NCBI RefSeq assembly: GCF_014647475.1
Contig: NZ_BMPG01000001.1
Coordinates: forward strand, 434,001 to 498,000
Reading direction: 5' to 3'
DNA from: Halocalculus aciditolerans
GTDB taxonomy: Archaea; Halobacteriota; Halobacteria; Halobacteriales; Halobacteriaceae
DNA length: 64,000 nucleotides
A program made the translations under genes and the position numbers. Below the pieces are notes generated by a model. The model worked only from the letters and a program-made list of their open reading frames with translations. It was not told where the DNA came from and searched no databases. Of the stretch, positions 43,405 to 51,901 are shown piece by piece. How positions within the stretch are numbered: position 1 is the stretch's first letter; every line of letters starts with the position of its first letter.

Positions 43405-43640
43405 CTAGTCGCTGTAGTCGCCGTCGCCGATGACGTCGACGTGCCGTCGGGGTGGAGTTCGAGTCGGTCGGGGGCCGGCGAGGAGGGGCCGGCGAGGGGT
43501 GCGACGGCGACCGTCGCCGCGAGGAGCAGGCGTGTTCGCCGCGTGTCGAGCGCCGTCTCCCCTCCGAGGTGGGTCGCGTGCGCGATGAGCGTGCGGTCCG
43601 TGGCGCGTCGGTCAAATCGGCGTTTGAGTCTGGGGTGGGT
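43405..43640 (-). pseudogene. frameshifted remnant of an unidentified gene
   Basis: On the minus strand one frame reads TDRTLIAHATHLGGETALDT, RLLLAATVAVAPLAGP and DRLELHPDG. The sequence then continues sensibly only in another frame as HVDVIGDGDYSD and a TAG at 43407-43405. One base missing near 43441 (a G in GGGC) would explain it. No start codon is found at the 5' side. The rest of 43408-43990 holds no other gene I can support. Confidence 0.5.
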
Positions 43641-43966
43641 TGATGCCGTTCGCCGGCTAAGTCGTGAGTGCGCAGCGCGCGCACTTGCTTCGGCCCTCCC
43701 GACGGCTTTGCCGTCTGACTCTTCTCTCGCGGTTCTGTCGTTCGGTTCGTTTAGCGGCGCTCGTCGCGTCTTTCGCCTCGTGTCCGCTCCCTGAAATCGA
43801 ACGCCAAACTTGAAGGCCCTTGGATCTCAAGGCTGCGTTGGGTTTTGGTGGTTCCGACGTGAACCCCAACCCAATCCCCCTGGGTGAGGCGTTTTCCCCC
43901 TGCCTCGCCCTTCCCCCCTTCGAGACTGTCCGGACCCCGCTAGCGCCGGGTGTGTCGCCGCGACAC

Positions 43967-43970
43967 TTTT
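43967..43970 (+). promoter_or_regulatory. TATA-like element for a leaderless GTG start
   Basis: ACTTTTGC centres 27 nt before GTG 43996 and supports that codon over the ATG-like start at 43969, which would lie upstream of the transcript start. Confidence 0.35.
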
Positions 43971-43995
43971 GCCGGCGGCGGCGGTCCACTCACTC

Positions 43996-44406
43996 GTGTC
44001 GTCTCCCAGTGCTGCCGCGCAGTCGTTCACCGTCGACGAGCACGCGGCCGTCATCGCAGCCATCGACCGGTGTGCGGACGCGGTCGTCGAATCCTGGGAC
44101 GCCGCGTCGGTCACGGACGGCGCGGCGGTCGTCGGCCCGCTCCGCGCGTGCCTCGCCGAACACGGCGTCCTCGACGCGCTGACAGCCGTGCTGGCTGACG
44201 CGGTGGAAGCCGCGGGATACACGCTGCGTGCGACCCCGGTCGCCGCGCCGCCCTACGTCGTCGTGACGAGCCGCGGCCCCGTCTGCCGCGCCACCGTCGC
44301 CGACGGCCGCCTCCTCCTGCGCTTTCGGGCGTTCGAACTGACCGACGAGAACGAGTACGTGCGCGGTCGCTCGGGCGACGCGATGCTCGACGTCGACCTC
44401 GTTTAG
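43996..44406 (+). CDS. conserved haloarchaeal protein (DUF7988-like)
   Basis: From GTG 43996 the 136-residue protein has an N-terminal helical half (about 15-75; AIDRCADAVVESWDAAS) and a beta-rich half with VAAPPYVVVTSRGPVCRATV and GRLLLRFRAFEL. I link this pattern to a haloarchaeal family of unknown function (DUF7988). Its end overlaps the 3' end of the convergent acyltransferase gene by 4 nt. Confidence 0.6.
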   Translation: MSSPSAAAQSFTVDEHAAVIAAIDRCADAVVESWDAASVTDGAAVVGPLRACLAEHGVLDALTAVLADAVEAAGYTLRATPVAAPPYVVVTSRGPVCRATVADGRLLLRFRAFELTDENEYVRGRSGDAMLDVDLV

Positions 44407-45287
44407 GAGCGGCCGAACTCGTCGAAGACGTCGACGTCGTCGGGGACGGTGCTGTCGAGTTTCCGCTCGGCCTTGCGGTCGCGGTCGCCGGCGTCGAGCG
44501 GCACCGCGTCGTCCTCGAACCCGGGCTTCACGCGAACGCTCTTCGCGGGCGACCCGACCGCGACGTGGTGTGCGGGCACGTCCTCCTGTGCGATGGCGCG
44601 CGCGCCGACGATGCTGTTCCGCCCGATCCGCACGCCGGCTCGGACCATCGCGCCCTGCGTGACGCGCGCGTCGTCCTCCACGATAGTGTGGAAGTTCTCC
44701 ACCGCGGTCTGGTCGACGATGTCGTGGTCGTGCGTGTAGACGTGCGCGTTGTCGCTGATGGAGACGCGGTCGCCGACGGTGAGCTTCCCGCGGTCGTCTA
44801 AGTGGACGCCGTCGTGGATGACGACGTTGTCGCCCAGCTCGATGTTGTGTCCGTAGGTCATCGAGATACCCTTGAACAGCCGGAGGTTGTCGCCGGCGTC
44901 CGCGAAGAGGTGGTTCGCGAGCATCTGCCGGAAGCGCAGCGCGAACTCGATGTTGTCCGCGAGCGGCGTGTCGTCGAACTGCCGCCACAGCCACTGGAGC
45001 GGCTTCGACGCCGCGAACGCCTCTTCGTCTTTCTCCGCGTAGTACTCGGACTCCAGCGTGGCGTTCCGCGGGTTGTAGTTCCGGAACCGCGCCTCCTCGG
45101 CGCGCGACACCGACGCGCCGTTCTTCCACGCCTCGAACGCGTCCCGGTCACCGTTCAAATCCACGAGAACGTCCTCGACGACCGCCGCCGTGTCCTCGTC
45201 GCCGGCGAGCCGGTCGTCCACCGTCTCGACGAACCCTCGGAGCGTCGTCTCCGCGTCCGCTGGCAGTGAGACGTGTCGCTTAGTCAT
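44403..45287 (-). CDS. hexapeptide-repeat acyltransferase-like protein
   Basis: The 294-residue protein has an N-terminal helical domain (1-125) and a left-handed beta-helix (about 135-245) with repeats such as IELGDNVVIHDGVHLDD and VGDRVSISDNAHVYTHDHDI. THDHD and VGSPAKSVR are typical of maltose/galactoside-type O-acetyltransferases. Substrate unknown. ATG 45287 begins the conserved N-terminus; the acidic C-terminus DVFDEFGRS is short. Confidence 0.82.
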   Translation of the reverse strand: MTKRHVSLPADAETTLRGFVETVDDRLAGDEDTAAVVEDVLVDLNGDRDAFEAWKNGASVSRAEEARFRNYNPRNATLESEYYAEKDEEAFAASKPLQWLWRQFDDTPLADNIEFALRFRQMLANHLFADAGDNLRLFKGISMTYGHNIELGDNVVIHDGVHLDDRGKLTVGDRVSISDNAHVYTHDHDIVDQTAVENFHTIVEDDARVTQGAMVRAGVRIGRNSIVGARAIAQEDVPAHHVAVGSPAKSVRVKPGFEDDAVPLDAGDRDRKAERKLDSTVPDDVDVFDEFGRS

Positions 45288-45389
45288 ACCCCGAGAATTC
45301 CACGCGCCCGCCCATAGGGGTTTCCGTCCACGACTTTCCCGCCGCTTCGGCCACACAGCTTCTTGTGCCCGGCCACCGCACGTCCACGT

Positions 45390-45677
45390 ATGGCCGACGA
45401 CGACGTCTTCGAGAACGTCCCCGACGTCGGGGAGGACCTCGCCCGCGCCGAGCAACGCCTCACCGTTCGCGTCGAACGCCGCACCTACAACAAACCCGTC
45501 ACCGTCGTCGAGGGCTTCGATCCCGACGCCGTCGACGTCAGAGACATCGGCACCCAGCTGAAGAAGCGACTCGGAGCCGGCGGCACGGTGAAAGACACCA
45601 GCGTCGAAGTCCAGGGCGACCACGAAGACCGCGTCCGCGACATCCTCACCGAGATGGGCTTCGCGGTCGAAGACTGA
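45390..45677 (+). CDS. SUI1 family translation initiation factor (aIF1-like)
   Basis: The 95-residue protein has the SUI1/eIF1 fold: RRTYNKPVTVVEGFDPDAVD, QLKKRLGAGGTVKDTSVEVQ, and VRDILTEMGF. aIF1 controls start-codon selection on the small subunit. ATG 45390 gives the standard N-terminus; a longer frame is not conserved. Confidence 0.93.
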   Translation: MADDDVFENVPDVGEDLARAEQRLTVRVERRTYNKPVTVVEGFDPDAVDVRDIGTQLKKRLGAGGTVKDTSVEVQGDHEDRVRDILTEMGFAVED

Positions 45678-45783
45678 CCCGCCGAGGACTCCTCAATCGG
45701 ACGGCTGCCTATCGGGCGACGACCGCCCGGGCTCACGAGTCGCGACTGCTCCTTCGCCTTCCCGGAGTGCTCGCTCCTCGCTC

Positions 45784-45870
45784 CGTTGTACGGGCGACCC
45801 CCGAGTCGCCCGTACGGCAAGCGGGACGCACGGCGTCCCGCTCTGCTCGTCGCTCCGAACCGCGTGGCTC
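45784..45870. repeat. paired intergenic hairpins
   Basis: GTACGGGCGAC (45789-45799)/GTCGCCCGTAC (45805-45815), then GGCAAG and GCGGGACGC/GCGTCCCGC. The hairpin-GGCAAG-hairpin order resembles module 2 of elements B, D and E but loops differ. The 45678-45938 gap has further near-repeats of the word tcgctccgaaccgcg and no gene. Confidence 0.4.
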
Positions 45871-45938
45871 GCGGCTTCGCCGCTCGCTTCTCCGTGGTTC
45901 TCGCTCGGCCGCCCGTGGCGGCCTCGCTCCGAACCGCG

Positions 45939-46277
45939 TTACTCCTGCCAGTCTGGGTTCGCCCGCGGCGGGCTGAAGATGTCGACGCCGAGGACGGGGT
46001 CGTCGCCTTCGTTGACGACGCCGTGGGATTCGCCGCCGGGGATGACGTAGGACTCCTCGCTCGCGACGACGTGCTCTTCGCCGTCGACGCGGAAGGTGAG
46101 CGCGCCCTCGTAGATCCAGCCGGCTTGCTCGTGGGGGTGGTCGTGGGCGGGGACTTCCGCGCCGGATTCGATGTGGAAGTACTGGACGCTCATCTCGTCG
46201 CCGACGGCGAGCTGGGCGAGGTGGACGCCGGGGACGGCTTCGACGATTTCGACTTCCGAGAGGTCGACGGTCTCCAT
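45939..46277 (-). CDS. cupin domain protein
   Basis: A 112-residue single-cupin protein: motif 1 EVPAHDHPHEQAGWIYEG (His and Glu metal ligands, about 41-58), motif 2 SYVIPGGESHGVVNEGDD. Function unknown, possibly a metal-dependent isomerase or regulator. No operon partner. Confidence 0.82.
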   Translation of the reverse strand: METVDLSEVEIVEAVPGVHLAQLAVGDEMSVQYFHIESGAEVPAHDHPHEQAGWIYEGALTFRVDGEEHVVASEESYVIPGGESHGVVNEGDDPVLGVDIFSPPRANPDWQE

Positions 46278-46376
46278 ACTCGCGTATCTCCCTCGTCGGG
46301 CTTAGGCGTGTGGGAGGAGGTAACGCGCTCGCGGTGCGGGACGAAGGTTGAAACGCGAGGAGGGCGGAGTTCGGGT

Positions 46377-46901
46377 ATGTACGCGGTCGTCGGATGCCGG
46401 GAGTGCAGTAACCTCTGGGTCGTCGAGGGGCGGCCGAAGACCACGCAGTGTCCGCGCTGCGGGCACCGGCGGGCGTGGGAGAAGCTGAAGAAGTTCGTGA
46501 CGACGGAGGACAAAGCGCACGCGGTGGAGGTCCGCGCGTCGATGCTGGCGAACCGCTCCGGGCACGGCGAGGCGTTCGCGGAGATGGACTCTTTCGACGC
46601 GCTCGAATCGCAGGCGGAGGAGGCCGTAGTGAGTGACGACGAGTACCTGGAGGGCTCCGGGCTCGACGCCGACGCGGTCGCGGTAGCTGGGGAGCGCGCT
46701 GGCTCGGGCGGCGGCGGGTCGCGCAGTCGGACGGAGACCGTGAAGGACGCGGTCCGCGAGCTCGACGAGCCGACGGCTGACGCCGTCGCCGCCTACTGCG
46801 AGGAACATGGCGTCGACGGCGGGTGGGCGCGCGAAGCCCTCGAACGGTTCGCGCGCCGCGGCGAGATGACCGAATCCCGCGGCGTCTACCGCGTCCTCTG
46901 A
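46377..46901 (+). CDS. zinc-ribbon/winged-helix haloarchaeal protein (DUF5817-like)
   Basis: The 174-residue protein starts MYAVVGCRECSNLWVVEG with C-x2-C and later CPRCGHRRAWEKLKKF, a zinc ribbon at 7-31. A helical middle part and a glycine/serine linker (about 108-118) precede a C-terminal winged-helix-like domain (REALERFARRGEMTESRGVY). I recall this as DUF5817. A nucleic-acid-binding role is inferred. Confidence 0.72.
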   Translation: MYAVVGCRECSNLWVVEGRPKTTQCPRCGHRRAWEKLKKFVTTEDKAHAVEVRASMLANRSGHGEAFAEMDSFDALESQAEEAVVSDDEYLEGSGLDADAVAVAGERAGSGGGGSRSRTETVKDAVRELDEPTADAVAAYCEEHGVDGGWAREALERFARRGEMTESRGVYRVL

Positions 46902-46902
46902 C

Positions 46903-47043
46903 TCAGCCGCCGAGCGCCTGCCAGAGCGTCACGGCGAGGACGATGATGGTGAGGACGAGTTTCATCACGCGGAGCGCGCGGACCACGGGATCGCGGTCCG
47001 GGTTCTGTGGGGGTCTGCCGCCGTCGAGCGGGAGTTGACGCAT
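46903..47043 (-). CDS. 46-residue single-span membrane protein
   Basis: MRQLPLDGGRPPQNPDRDPV begins the protein and MKLVLTIIVLAVTLWQALGG ends it. One C-terminal membrane helix after a polar proline-rich start. It is convergent with the zinc-ribbon gene, 1 bp beyond its stop codon. Function unknown. Confidence 0.55.
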   Translation of the reverse strand: MRQLPLDGGRPPQNPDRDPVVRALRVMKLVLTIIVLAVTLWQALGG

Positions 47044-47182
47044 AGCCGGACGTTCTACCCAGTTTCTGGTAAACCTCGGCCACGCGCGGAGTGAAAGTGA
47101 AAGTGGAGTGCGGGACGGGGGCTTTCAGAAACGGCGTCGGAATGAGGCTCGTCACCGCCGGCTCCACCCCGAAACGACGGGT

Positions 47183-48397
47183 CTAGCGGCCGAGGTCCTG
47201 GTGGGCGCTGGAGAGGTGGCGGGAGGCGAGGGCGGAGAGGAGGCTGAGTTCGCCCGCGAGCGCCCCAGTGGTAATACATTCGGCGAGGGCGTCGGCGTTG
47301 CTGCCGGCGGGGTCGCCGCCGCCCGCGTAGCCGAGGACGTCGAGGCCCTCGGACTGCGTGGGGAGTTTGGTGCCGCCGCCGACGGTCCCGACCTCCAGAG
47401 AAGCGATGGAGACGGAGCAGTAGAGGTCGCCGTCCTCGGTGACGTCGGCGGTCGTGATGGCGTTCGCGCCTTCGACGACCTGGGCCTCGTCCTGGCCGGT
47501 GGCGAGGAACATGGCGGCGACGACGTTGGCGACGTGGGCGTTGAACCCGAGGCTCGCGGCTTTCGCGGAGCCGACGAGGTTCTTCCGCGTGTTGAGCTCG
47601 GCGACGGCTTCCGGGGTGGTGTGGAGCCGGTCTTCGACGACGTCGCGGGGGACGGTGACGTCGGCGGTGACGGAGCGCCCGCGGCCCTCGACGGCGTTGA
47701 CGGCGGCGGGTTTCTTGTCCGCGCAGAGGTTGCCGGAGAGCGCGACGAGCGAGGCGTCGGTGTGTTCCTCGACGACGTCGCAGGCCTCGCCGGTCGCGAT
47801 GGTGGCCATGTTCATCCCCATCGCGTCCTTGGTGTCGTAGCGGAAGCGGAGGTAGACGGAGTTCCCGACGACGTACGGCGTGACGTCGAGGAGCTCGCCG
47901 TGACTCGTCGTCGCCTCGGCGGCCTCGCGGAGTTCCTCCTCGTTGTCGCGCACCCAGGAGACGAGGGCTTCGGCCTCGACGACGTCGGCGACGCGGAAGA
48001 CCGGCGCGCGCGTCATCCCGGACTTCGTCACTCTCGCGCTCGCCCCGCCGGCGGCGTTCAGAACGCTGCAGCCCCGGTTCACGGACGCGAGGAGCGCGCC
48101 CTCGGTCGTCGCGATCGGGAGGTAGTGGTCGCCCTCTGCGGCCGCGCCGTTCACCGTGACGGGGCCGGCGACGCCCATCGGCACCTGAATCGCGCCGACC
48201 ATGTTCTCGATGGCGGACTCCGCGGCGGTCGCCGGGAACGTGTACGAGCCGACTTCGTCGAGGCTCGCGCCGGACTGTGCTTCGACGAGGCGGCGGCGGA
48301 CCGCGGTCGCCGTGTCCGCGTCCACGTGGTCTTCGAGCTCGTGCAGTCGGAGGTCACCGTCGCGCACCCGGTCGGCAAGGTCCGAAACCTCGGTCAT
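47183..48397 (-). CDS. hmgA: hydroxymethylglutaryl-CoA reductase
   Basis: The 404-residue enzyme reduces HMG-CoA to mevalonate with NADPH for archaeal lipids. The motifs are ENMVGAIQVPMGVAGP, TTEGALLASVNRGC (catalytic Glu), DAMGMNMATIATGEAC (NADPH and Lys/Asp region), ALSGNLCADKKPAAVN and SLEVGTVGGGTKLPTQ. This is the class I type. It is monocistronic, and ATG 48397 lies at leaderless distance from TTTAG. Confidence 0.96.
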   Translation of the reverse strand: MTEVSDLADRVRDGDLRLHELEDHVDADTATAVRRRLVEAQSGASLDEVGSYTFPATAAESAIENMVGAIQVPMGVAGPVTVNGAAAEGDHYLPIATTEGALLASVNRGCSVLNAAGGASARVTKSGMTRAPVFRVADVVEAEALVSWVRDNEEELREAAEATTSHGELLDVTPYVVGNSVYLRFRYDTKDAMGMNMATIATGEACDVVEEHTDASLVALSGNLCADKKPAAVNAVEGRGRSVTADVTVPRDVVEDRLHTTPEAVAELNTRKNLVGSAKAASLGFNAHVANVVAAMFLATGQDEAQVVEGANAITTADVTEDGDLYCSVSIASLEVGTVGGGTKLPTQSEGLDVLGYAGGGDPAGSNADALAECITTGALAGELSLLSALASRHLSSAHQDLGR

Positions 48398-48422
48398 ACC
48401 GCACCGTCCGCGGCCGACGTCC

Positions 48423-48427
48423 CTAAA
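48423..48427 (-). promoter_or_regulatory. TATA element of hmgA
   Basis: GTTTAGG on the minus strand is 26-30 nt before ATG 48397, so the transcript is likely leaderless. Confidence 0.5.
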
Positions 48428-48487
48428 CCTCCCCGTTTCTCGTCCGCCGGCCGCCACCCGTATACTCCCGTCCCGCGAACGGCGCGT

Positions 48488-48859
48488 ATGGCTCTCCTGT
48501 CGCGTCTCGCCCGCGTCGGCGTCTGCTTCGCCCTCACCGCCTTCCTCGTGATGCCGGTCGCCGCCACCGTCTCCGTCGGCACGACCACCCGCCTCCTCTC
48601 CTACACCTCCCTCCTCGCCTTCGTCGCGCTCCCCGCCGCCGTCGCCCTCGCCGAAGGCTTCGACGCGCCGACGCCGCGCGTCTGGCGGACGCTCCTCGTC
48701 TTCGTCGCCGCCGGCCTCGCGTTCGGCGTCGCCGGCACCGCCCTCCTCAACGCCGTCGCCGTCACCGGCCGCGCCCGCGACGCCCTCGTTCTCGCGCCCG
48801 CCTACGCCCTCACCTACCTCATCGGGTGGCGCGCCTGGACTCCCGAACCACTCGCCTGA
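48488..48859 (+). CDS. four-span membrane protein
   Basis: The 123-residue hydrophobic protein has helices at about 8-28, 38-55, 66-89 and 99-114. No motif links it to a known family. Divergent from hmgA with 90 bp between. Function unknown. Confidence 0.6.
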   Translation: MALLSRLARVGVCFALTAFLVMPVAATVSVGTTTRLLSYTSLLAFVALPAAVALAEGFDAPTPRVWRTLLVFVAAGLAFGVAGTALLNAVAVTGRARDALVLAPAYALTYLIGWRAWTPEPLA

Positions 48860-48904
48860 CCGAGTCGCCGGCGCTGCGCGCGACGGCCCGCCGCATCCCG
48901 GAGG

Positions 48905-48910
48905 TTTATC
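48905..48910 (+). promoter_or_regulatory. TATA element of the amidohydrolase gene
   Basis: TTTATC is 26-31 nt before ATG 48936, pointing to a leaderless transcript and fixing this start. Confidence 0.5.
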
Positions 48911-48935
48911 CTCGCGCCCCGCCCTCGACTCCACT

Positions 48936-50450
48936 ATGACCGCTCCAGCGGACCGCGTCTTCCTCGACGGCGAGGTCCACACGCTCGGCACGCCCGACAA
49001 GACCTACGAAGCCGTCGCGGTGCGCGACGGCCGCGTCGTCCGCCTCGCAGACACCTACGAGGTCGAGTTCCTCGTCGGCGCGGAAACAGAGGTCATCGAC
49101 CTCGACGGCCGCGTCCTCCTCCCCGGCTTCGTCGACGCGCACGTCCACATGACGACCGTCGGCCAGCACGCCGTCCACGCCGACCTCCGCGGCGCGGAGA
49201 GCCTCGACGACGCCCTCGCGCGCCTCAGAGAGCGCGCCCGCCACGCCGACGAGTGGATCCTCGGCTACGGCTTCGACGAGTCCACGTGGCCCGACGGCCG
49301 CATCCTCACCAGCGACGACCTCGACGGCGTCTCCACCGACCGCCCCGTCGTCGCCTTCCGCGAGGACCTCCACACCGCCGCCGTGAACTCCGTCGTCCTC
49401 GACGAGTACGGGAACGAGATGCCGGACGCCGACGTCCGCGAGAACGGCGTCATCGTCGAGGACGCCGTCAACGTCGTCACCGAACGCGTCGAACCAAACC
49501 GGACGGAAGCGAGGGAGCTCCTCCGCGAAGCCCAGCGCGAAGCCCACAGTCGGGGCATCACCGCCGTCCACGACATGGTGCGGAAGAGCCGCGCGCCCGC
49601 CGCCTACCGCGCGCTCGACGCCGCCGGCGACCTCAGGCTCCGCGTCCGCCTCAACTACTGGGCGGACCACCTCGACGCCGTCCGCGAACTCGGCCTCGCC
49701 ACGAACTGGGGGAGCGAGAACCTCCGCGTCGGCGCGATCAAATCCTTCACTGACGGGAGTCTCGGCGGCCACACCGCGAAGCTCTCCTTCGACTACGCCG
49801 ACGCCGACGGCGAGCGCGGCACGTGGGTCGTCGACCCCGAGGAGCTCGACGAGATCGTTCAGGAAGCCGACCGACAGGGCCTCCAGGTGACCGCGCACGC
49901 CATCGGCGACGAGGCCGTCGACGCCGTCCTCGACGCCTACGAAGCCACCGAAAACCCAGGGAAGAGCCGCCACCGCATCGAGCACGCCGAACTCGCCTCG
50001 GACGACGCCATCGAGCGCATGGCCGACCTCGGCGTCGTCGCCTCGATGCAGCCGAACTTCCTCAAGTGGTCGCATCCGGGTGGGCTCTACGACGACCGCA
50101 TCGGCGCGGAGCGCCGCGACACCCACAACCGCTACCCCGCCTATCTCGACGCGGGCGTTCCGCTCGCCTTCGGCAGCGACTCGATGCCTCTCGACCCTCT
50201 CCTCGGCGTCCACGAAGCCACCCACCCGCCCGAGGAGACCCAGGAACTCAGTGTGACAGAAGCTCTCCGCGCCTACACGTCTGGCGCGGCCTACGCCGGC
50301 TTCGACGAGGACCGCATGGGCACCATCGAGGAGGGCTACCTCGCGGACTTCGTCGCCCTCGACCGCTCCCCCTGGGACGTCGACGACATCGAACACGTCC
50401 CCGTCGCCTTCACCGTCGTCGACGGCGACATCGTCTACGACGCCCGCTAG
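48936..50450 (+). CDS. amidohydrolase superfamily (YtcJ-like)
   Basis: The 504-residue TIM-barrel hydrolase has VLLPGFVDAHVHMTTVGQ (metal ligands HVH at about 70), GFDESTWPDG, the carbamylated-Lys region GAIKSFTDGSLGGHTAKL, VTAHAIGDEAVD and RIEHAELASDDAI, with FGSDSMPLDPLLGVHEAT. The YtcJ branch has unknown or varied amide substrates. Complete length. Confidence 0.87.
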   Translation: MTAPADRVFLDGEVHTLGTPDKTYEAVAVRDGRVVRLADTYEVEFLVGAETEVIDLDGRVLLPGFVDAHVHMTTVGQHAVHADLRGAESLDDALARLRERARHADEWILGYGFDESTWPDGRILTSDDLDGVSTDRPVVAFREDLHTAAVNSVVLDEYGNEMPDADVRENGVIVEDAVNVVTERVEPNRTEARELLREAQREAHSRGITAVHDMVRKSRAPAAYRALDAAGDLRLRVRLNYWADHLDAVRELGLATNWGSENLRVGAIKSFTDGSLGGHTAKLSFDYADADGERGTWVVDPEELDEIVQEADRQGLQVTAHAIGDEAVDAVLDAYEATENPGKSRHRIEHAELASDDAIERMADLGVVASMQPNFLKWSHPGGLYDDRIGAERRDTHNRYPAYLDAGVPLAFGSDSMPLDPLLGVHEATHPPEETQELSVTEALRAYTSGAAYAGFDEDRMGTIEEGYLADFVALDRSPWDVDDIEHVPVAFTVVDGDIVYDAR

Positions 50451-50515
50451 GAGTCGGTTTGCGTCGCTCGGTCGGAACCGACACCGTGTCCAACAGAGTG
50501 GTGACGGCGAGCGGA

Positions 50516-51742
50516 TTAGCTGTCGCCGTTGATGATGTCGGCGACGCGCTGGCGGTCGAAGAGCTGTTCCTCCTCGGGGATCTCGGGGTAGTCCTCGCCG
50601 TCGACGTATCCGGGCCACTCGCCGAGCTGTTCGGGGTAGAGCTGCTTGGCGGTCATCTCCAGCTGGAAGAGGTTCGCTATCGGCCCCTGGTATCTGACGC
50701 CCTGTGCGTAGATGCGGTCGTTCTTCGCCGCCGAAATCGTCCGCCCGACCGGGTCGTCCTGGAACCGCTTTTTCGTCTCCGCGATGCTGTAGCTCGACGC
50801 GAACCGGAACAGCGCGAGGATGACGTCCGGGTCCGCTTCTGCCATCGCCTCCATATCGACCTGGGCGTTCCGCTCGAAGTTCATGTCGGCGAACGCATCA
50901 ACCGCACCGAGCGGACGAGTGTTTGCAGCGAGGAATCCGGGCGCGTTCAGGTGGAAGACACCGATATGATTCTCCGTCGGAAAGGTGAGCGCGACCGACG
51001 GTCGCTCGTCCTTCGGCGGGCGTTTTTCTTCCACCGTCGAAAGCAGCCGCTGGTGTTCCTCGTAGAGGGCCCGATAGTTCTCTTTTGCCTGAAACACCTC
51101 GGCCACCTTCTCGAAAATGTCCCACAACGAGTAGTACTGGTACCCATCGGCCCACTGCTTCGGTGGCGTCGAATGGGTGTTGCTGAAGTAGTTCCCGAAC
51201 CACGGTGCAATCTGTTGACGGATCTCTTCGACGTCCGCCTGATCGAGAGAGTCCAACGTCGTGGCGTAGGCTGGATCGGTCAAGTGAACGTCGCTATCGA
51301 GCTCGTAGAACCCCTCTTTTCCGAGCCCCCACGAGTCTTGCAGGTTCTGCCAGTCGAACGAGACACCGTCGAGTCGAGCGTAGAAGTGGTTCAGTAACGT
51401 GCCGTGGTACTCGGGGAAGTAGATCGAGTTGATGGCGTCACTACGGCCGGCCGCAACCGCCATGTCGGCCGTGTTCGGCAGACCAGTGTACACGTTCGCT
51501 GGAGGTGCGTCGAACTCGACCGTTCCAACCGGCGACATCGTCACCGAGTATGACCGTTCGTCGGAAGCGGTCGACTCCGTCGTTTCGGTCTGCGACGACG
51601 TCGCCGGCGACGATGTCGTGCCGGTGTCGGCGGTATCGTTTGTGCTTGAACACCCCGCGAGGAGGCCGCCGCCGACGACTGTGCCGCCGTACTTCACGTA
51701 GTCTCTGCGCGTCGGCGCTTCGTGACTGCTTTCTCGCACCAT
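50516..51742 (-). CDS. iron-compound ABC transporter substrate-binding lipoprotein
   Basis: The 408-residue binding protein has a Tat signal (TRRDYVKYGG), lipobox GGGLLAGC and a Ser/Thr linker. The BtuF/FhuD-type fold is suggested by VGTVEFDAPPANVYTGLPNT and MEAMAEADPDVILALF, with a long internal helix region. An iron-box-like palindrome lies at its start. The gene is less GC-rich than its neighbours. No permease or ATPase gene is adjacent. Iron-siderophore capture is inferred. Confidence 0.8.
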   Translation of the reverse strand: MVRESSHEAPTRRDYVKYGGTVVGGGLLAGCSSTNDTADTGTTSSPATSSQTETTESTASDERSYSVTMSPVGTVEFDAPPANVYTGLPNTADMAVAAGRSDAINSIYFPEYHGTLLNHFYARLDGVSFDWQNLQDSWGLGKEGFYELDSDVHLTDPAYATTLDSLDQADVEEIRQQIAPWFGNYFSNTHSTPPKQWADGYQYYSLWDIFEKVAEVFQAKENYRALYEEHQRLLSTVEEKRPPKDERPSVALTFPTENHIGVFHLNAPGFLAANTRPLGAVDAFADMNFERNAQVDMEAMAEADPDVILALFRFASSYSIAETKKRFQDDPVGRTISAAKNDRIYAQGVRYQGPIANLFQLEMTAKQLYPEQLGEWPGYVDGEDYPEIPEEEQLFDRQRVADIINGDS

Positions 51743-51746
51743 GTGT

Positions 51747-51762
51747 TTTAGGCTAACCTAAA
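51747..51762. promoter_or_regulatory. DtxR/SirR-type iron box
   Basis: TTTAGGCTAACCTAAA is a near-perfect palindrome of the iron-repressor class (TTAGG...CCTAA). It ends 5 nt before ATG 51742 (minus) and overlaps the expected start of transcription, so an iron-loaded DtxR-family repressor would block transcription. Confidence 0.75.
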
Positions 51763-51901
51763 CGACCTTCACTCTTGCGCGCTTCTGTCAACACGAGCTC
51801 ATAAACTCCTCGCAGAACGATCGGGGGATGATTTCAAACCACCTCCCATCGTAGTCGGACCGGCCGAAGACGGCGGTTGTCTCGGTCGCGACCGGTCGGT
51901 C

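Noticed and set aside
43393-43794. 133-codon open frame on the plus strand
   Set aside because: Composition is Ser/Arg/Val noise without motif; the minus strand carries recognisable coding remnants instead.
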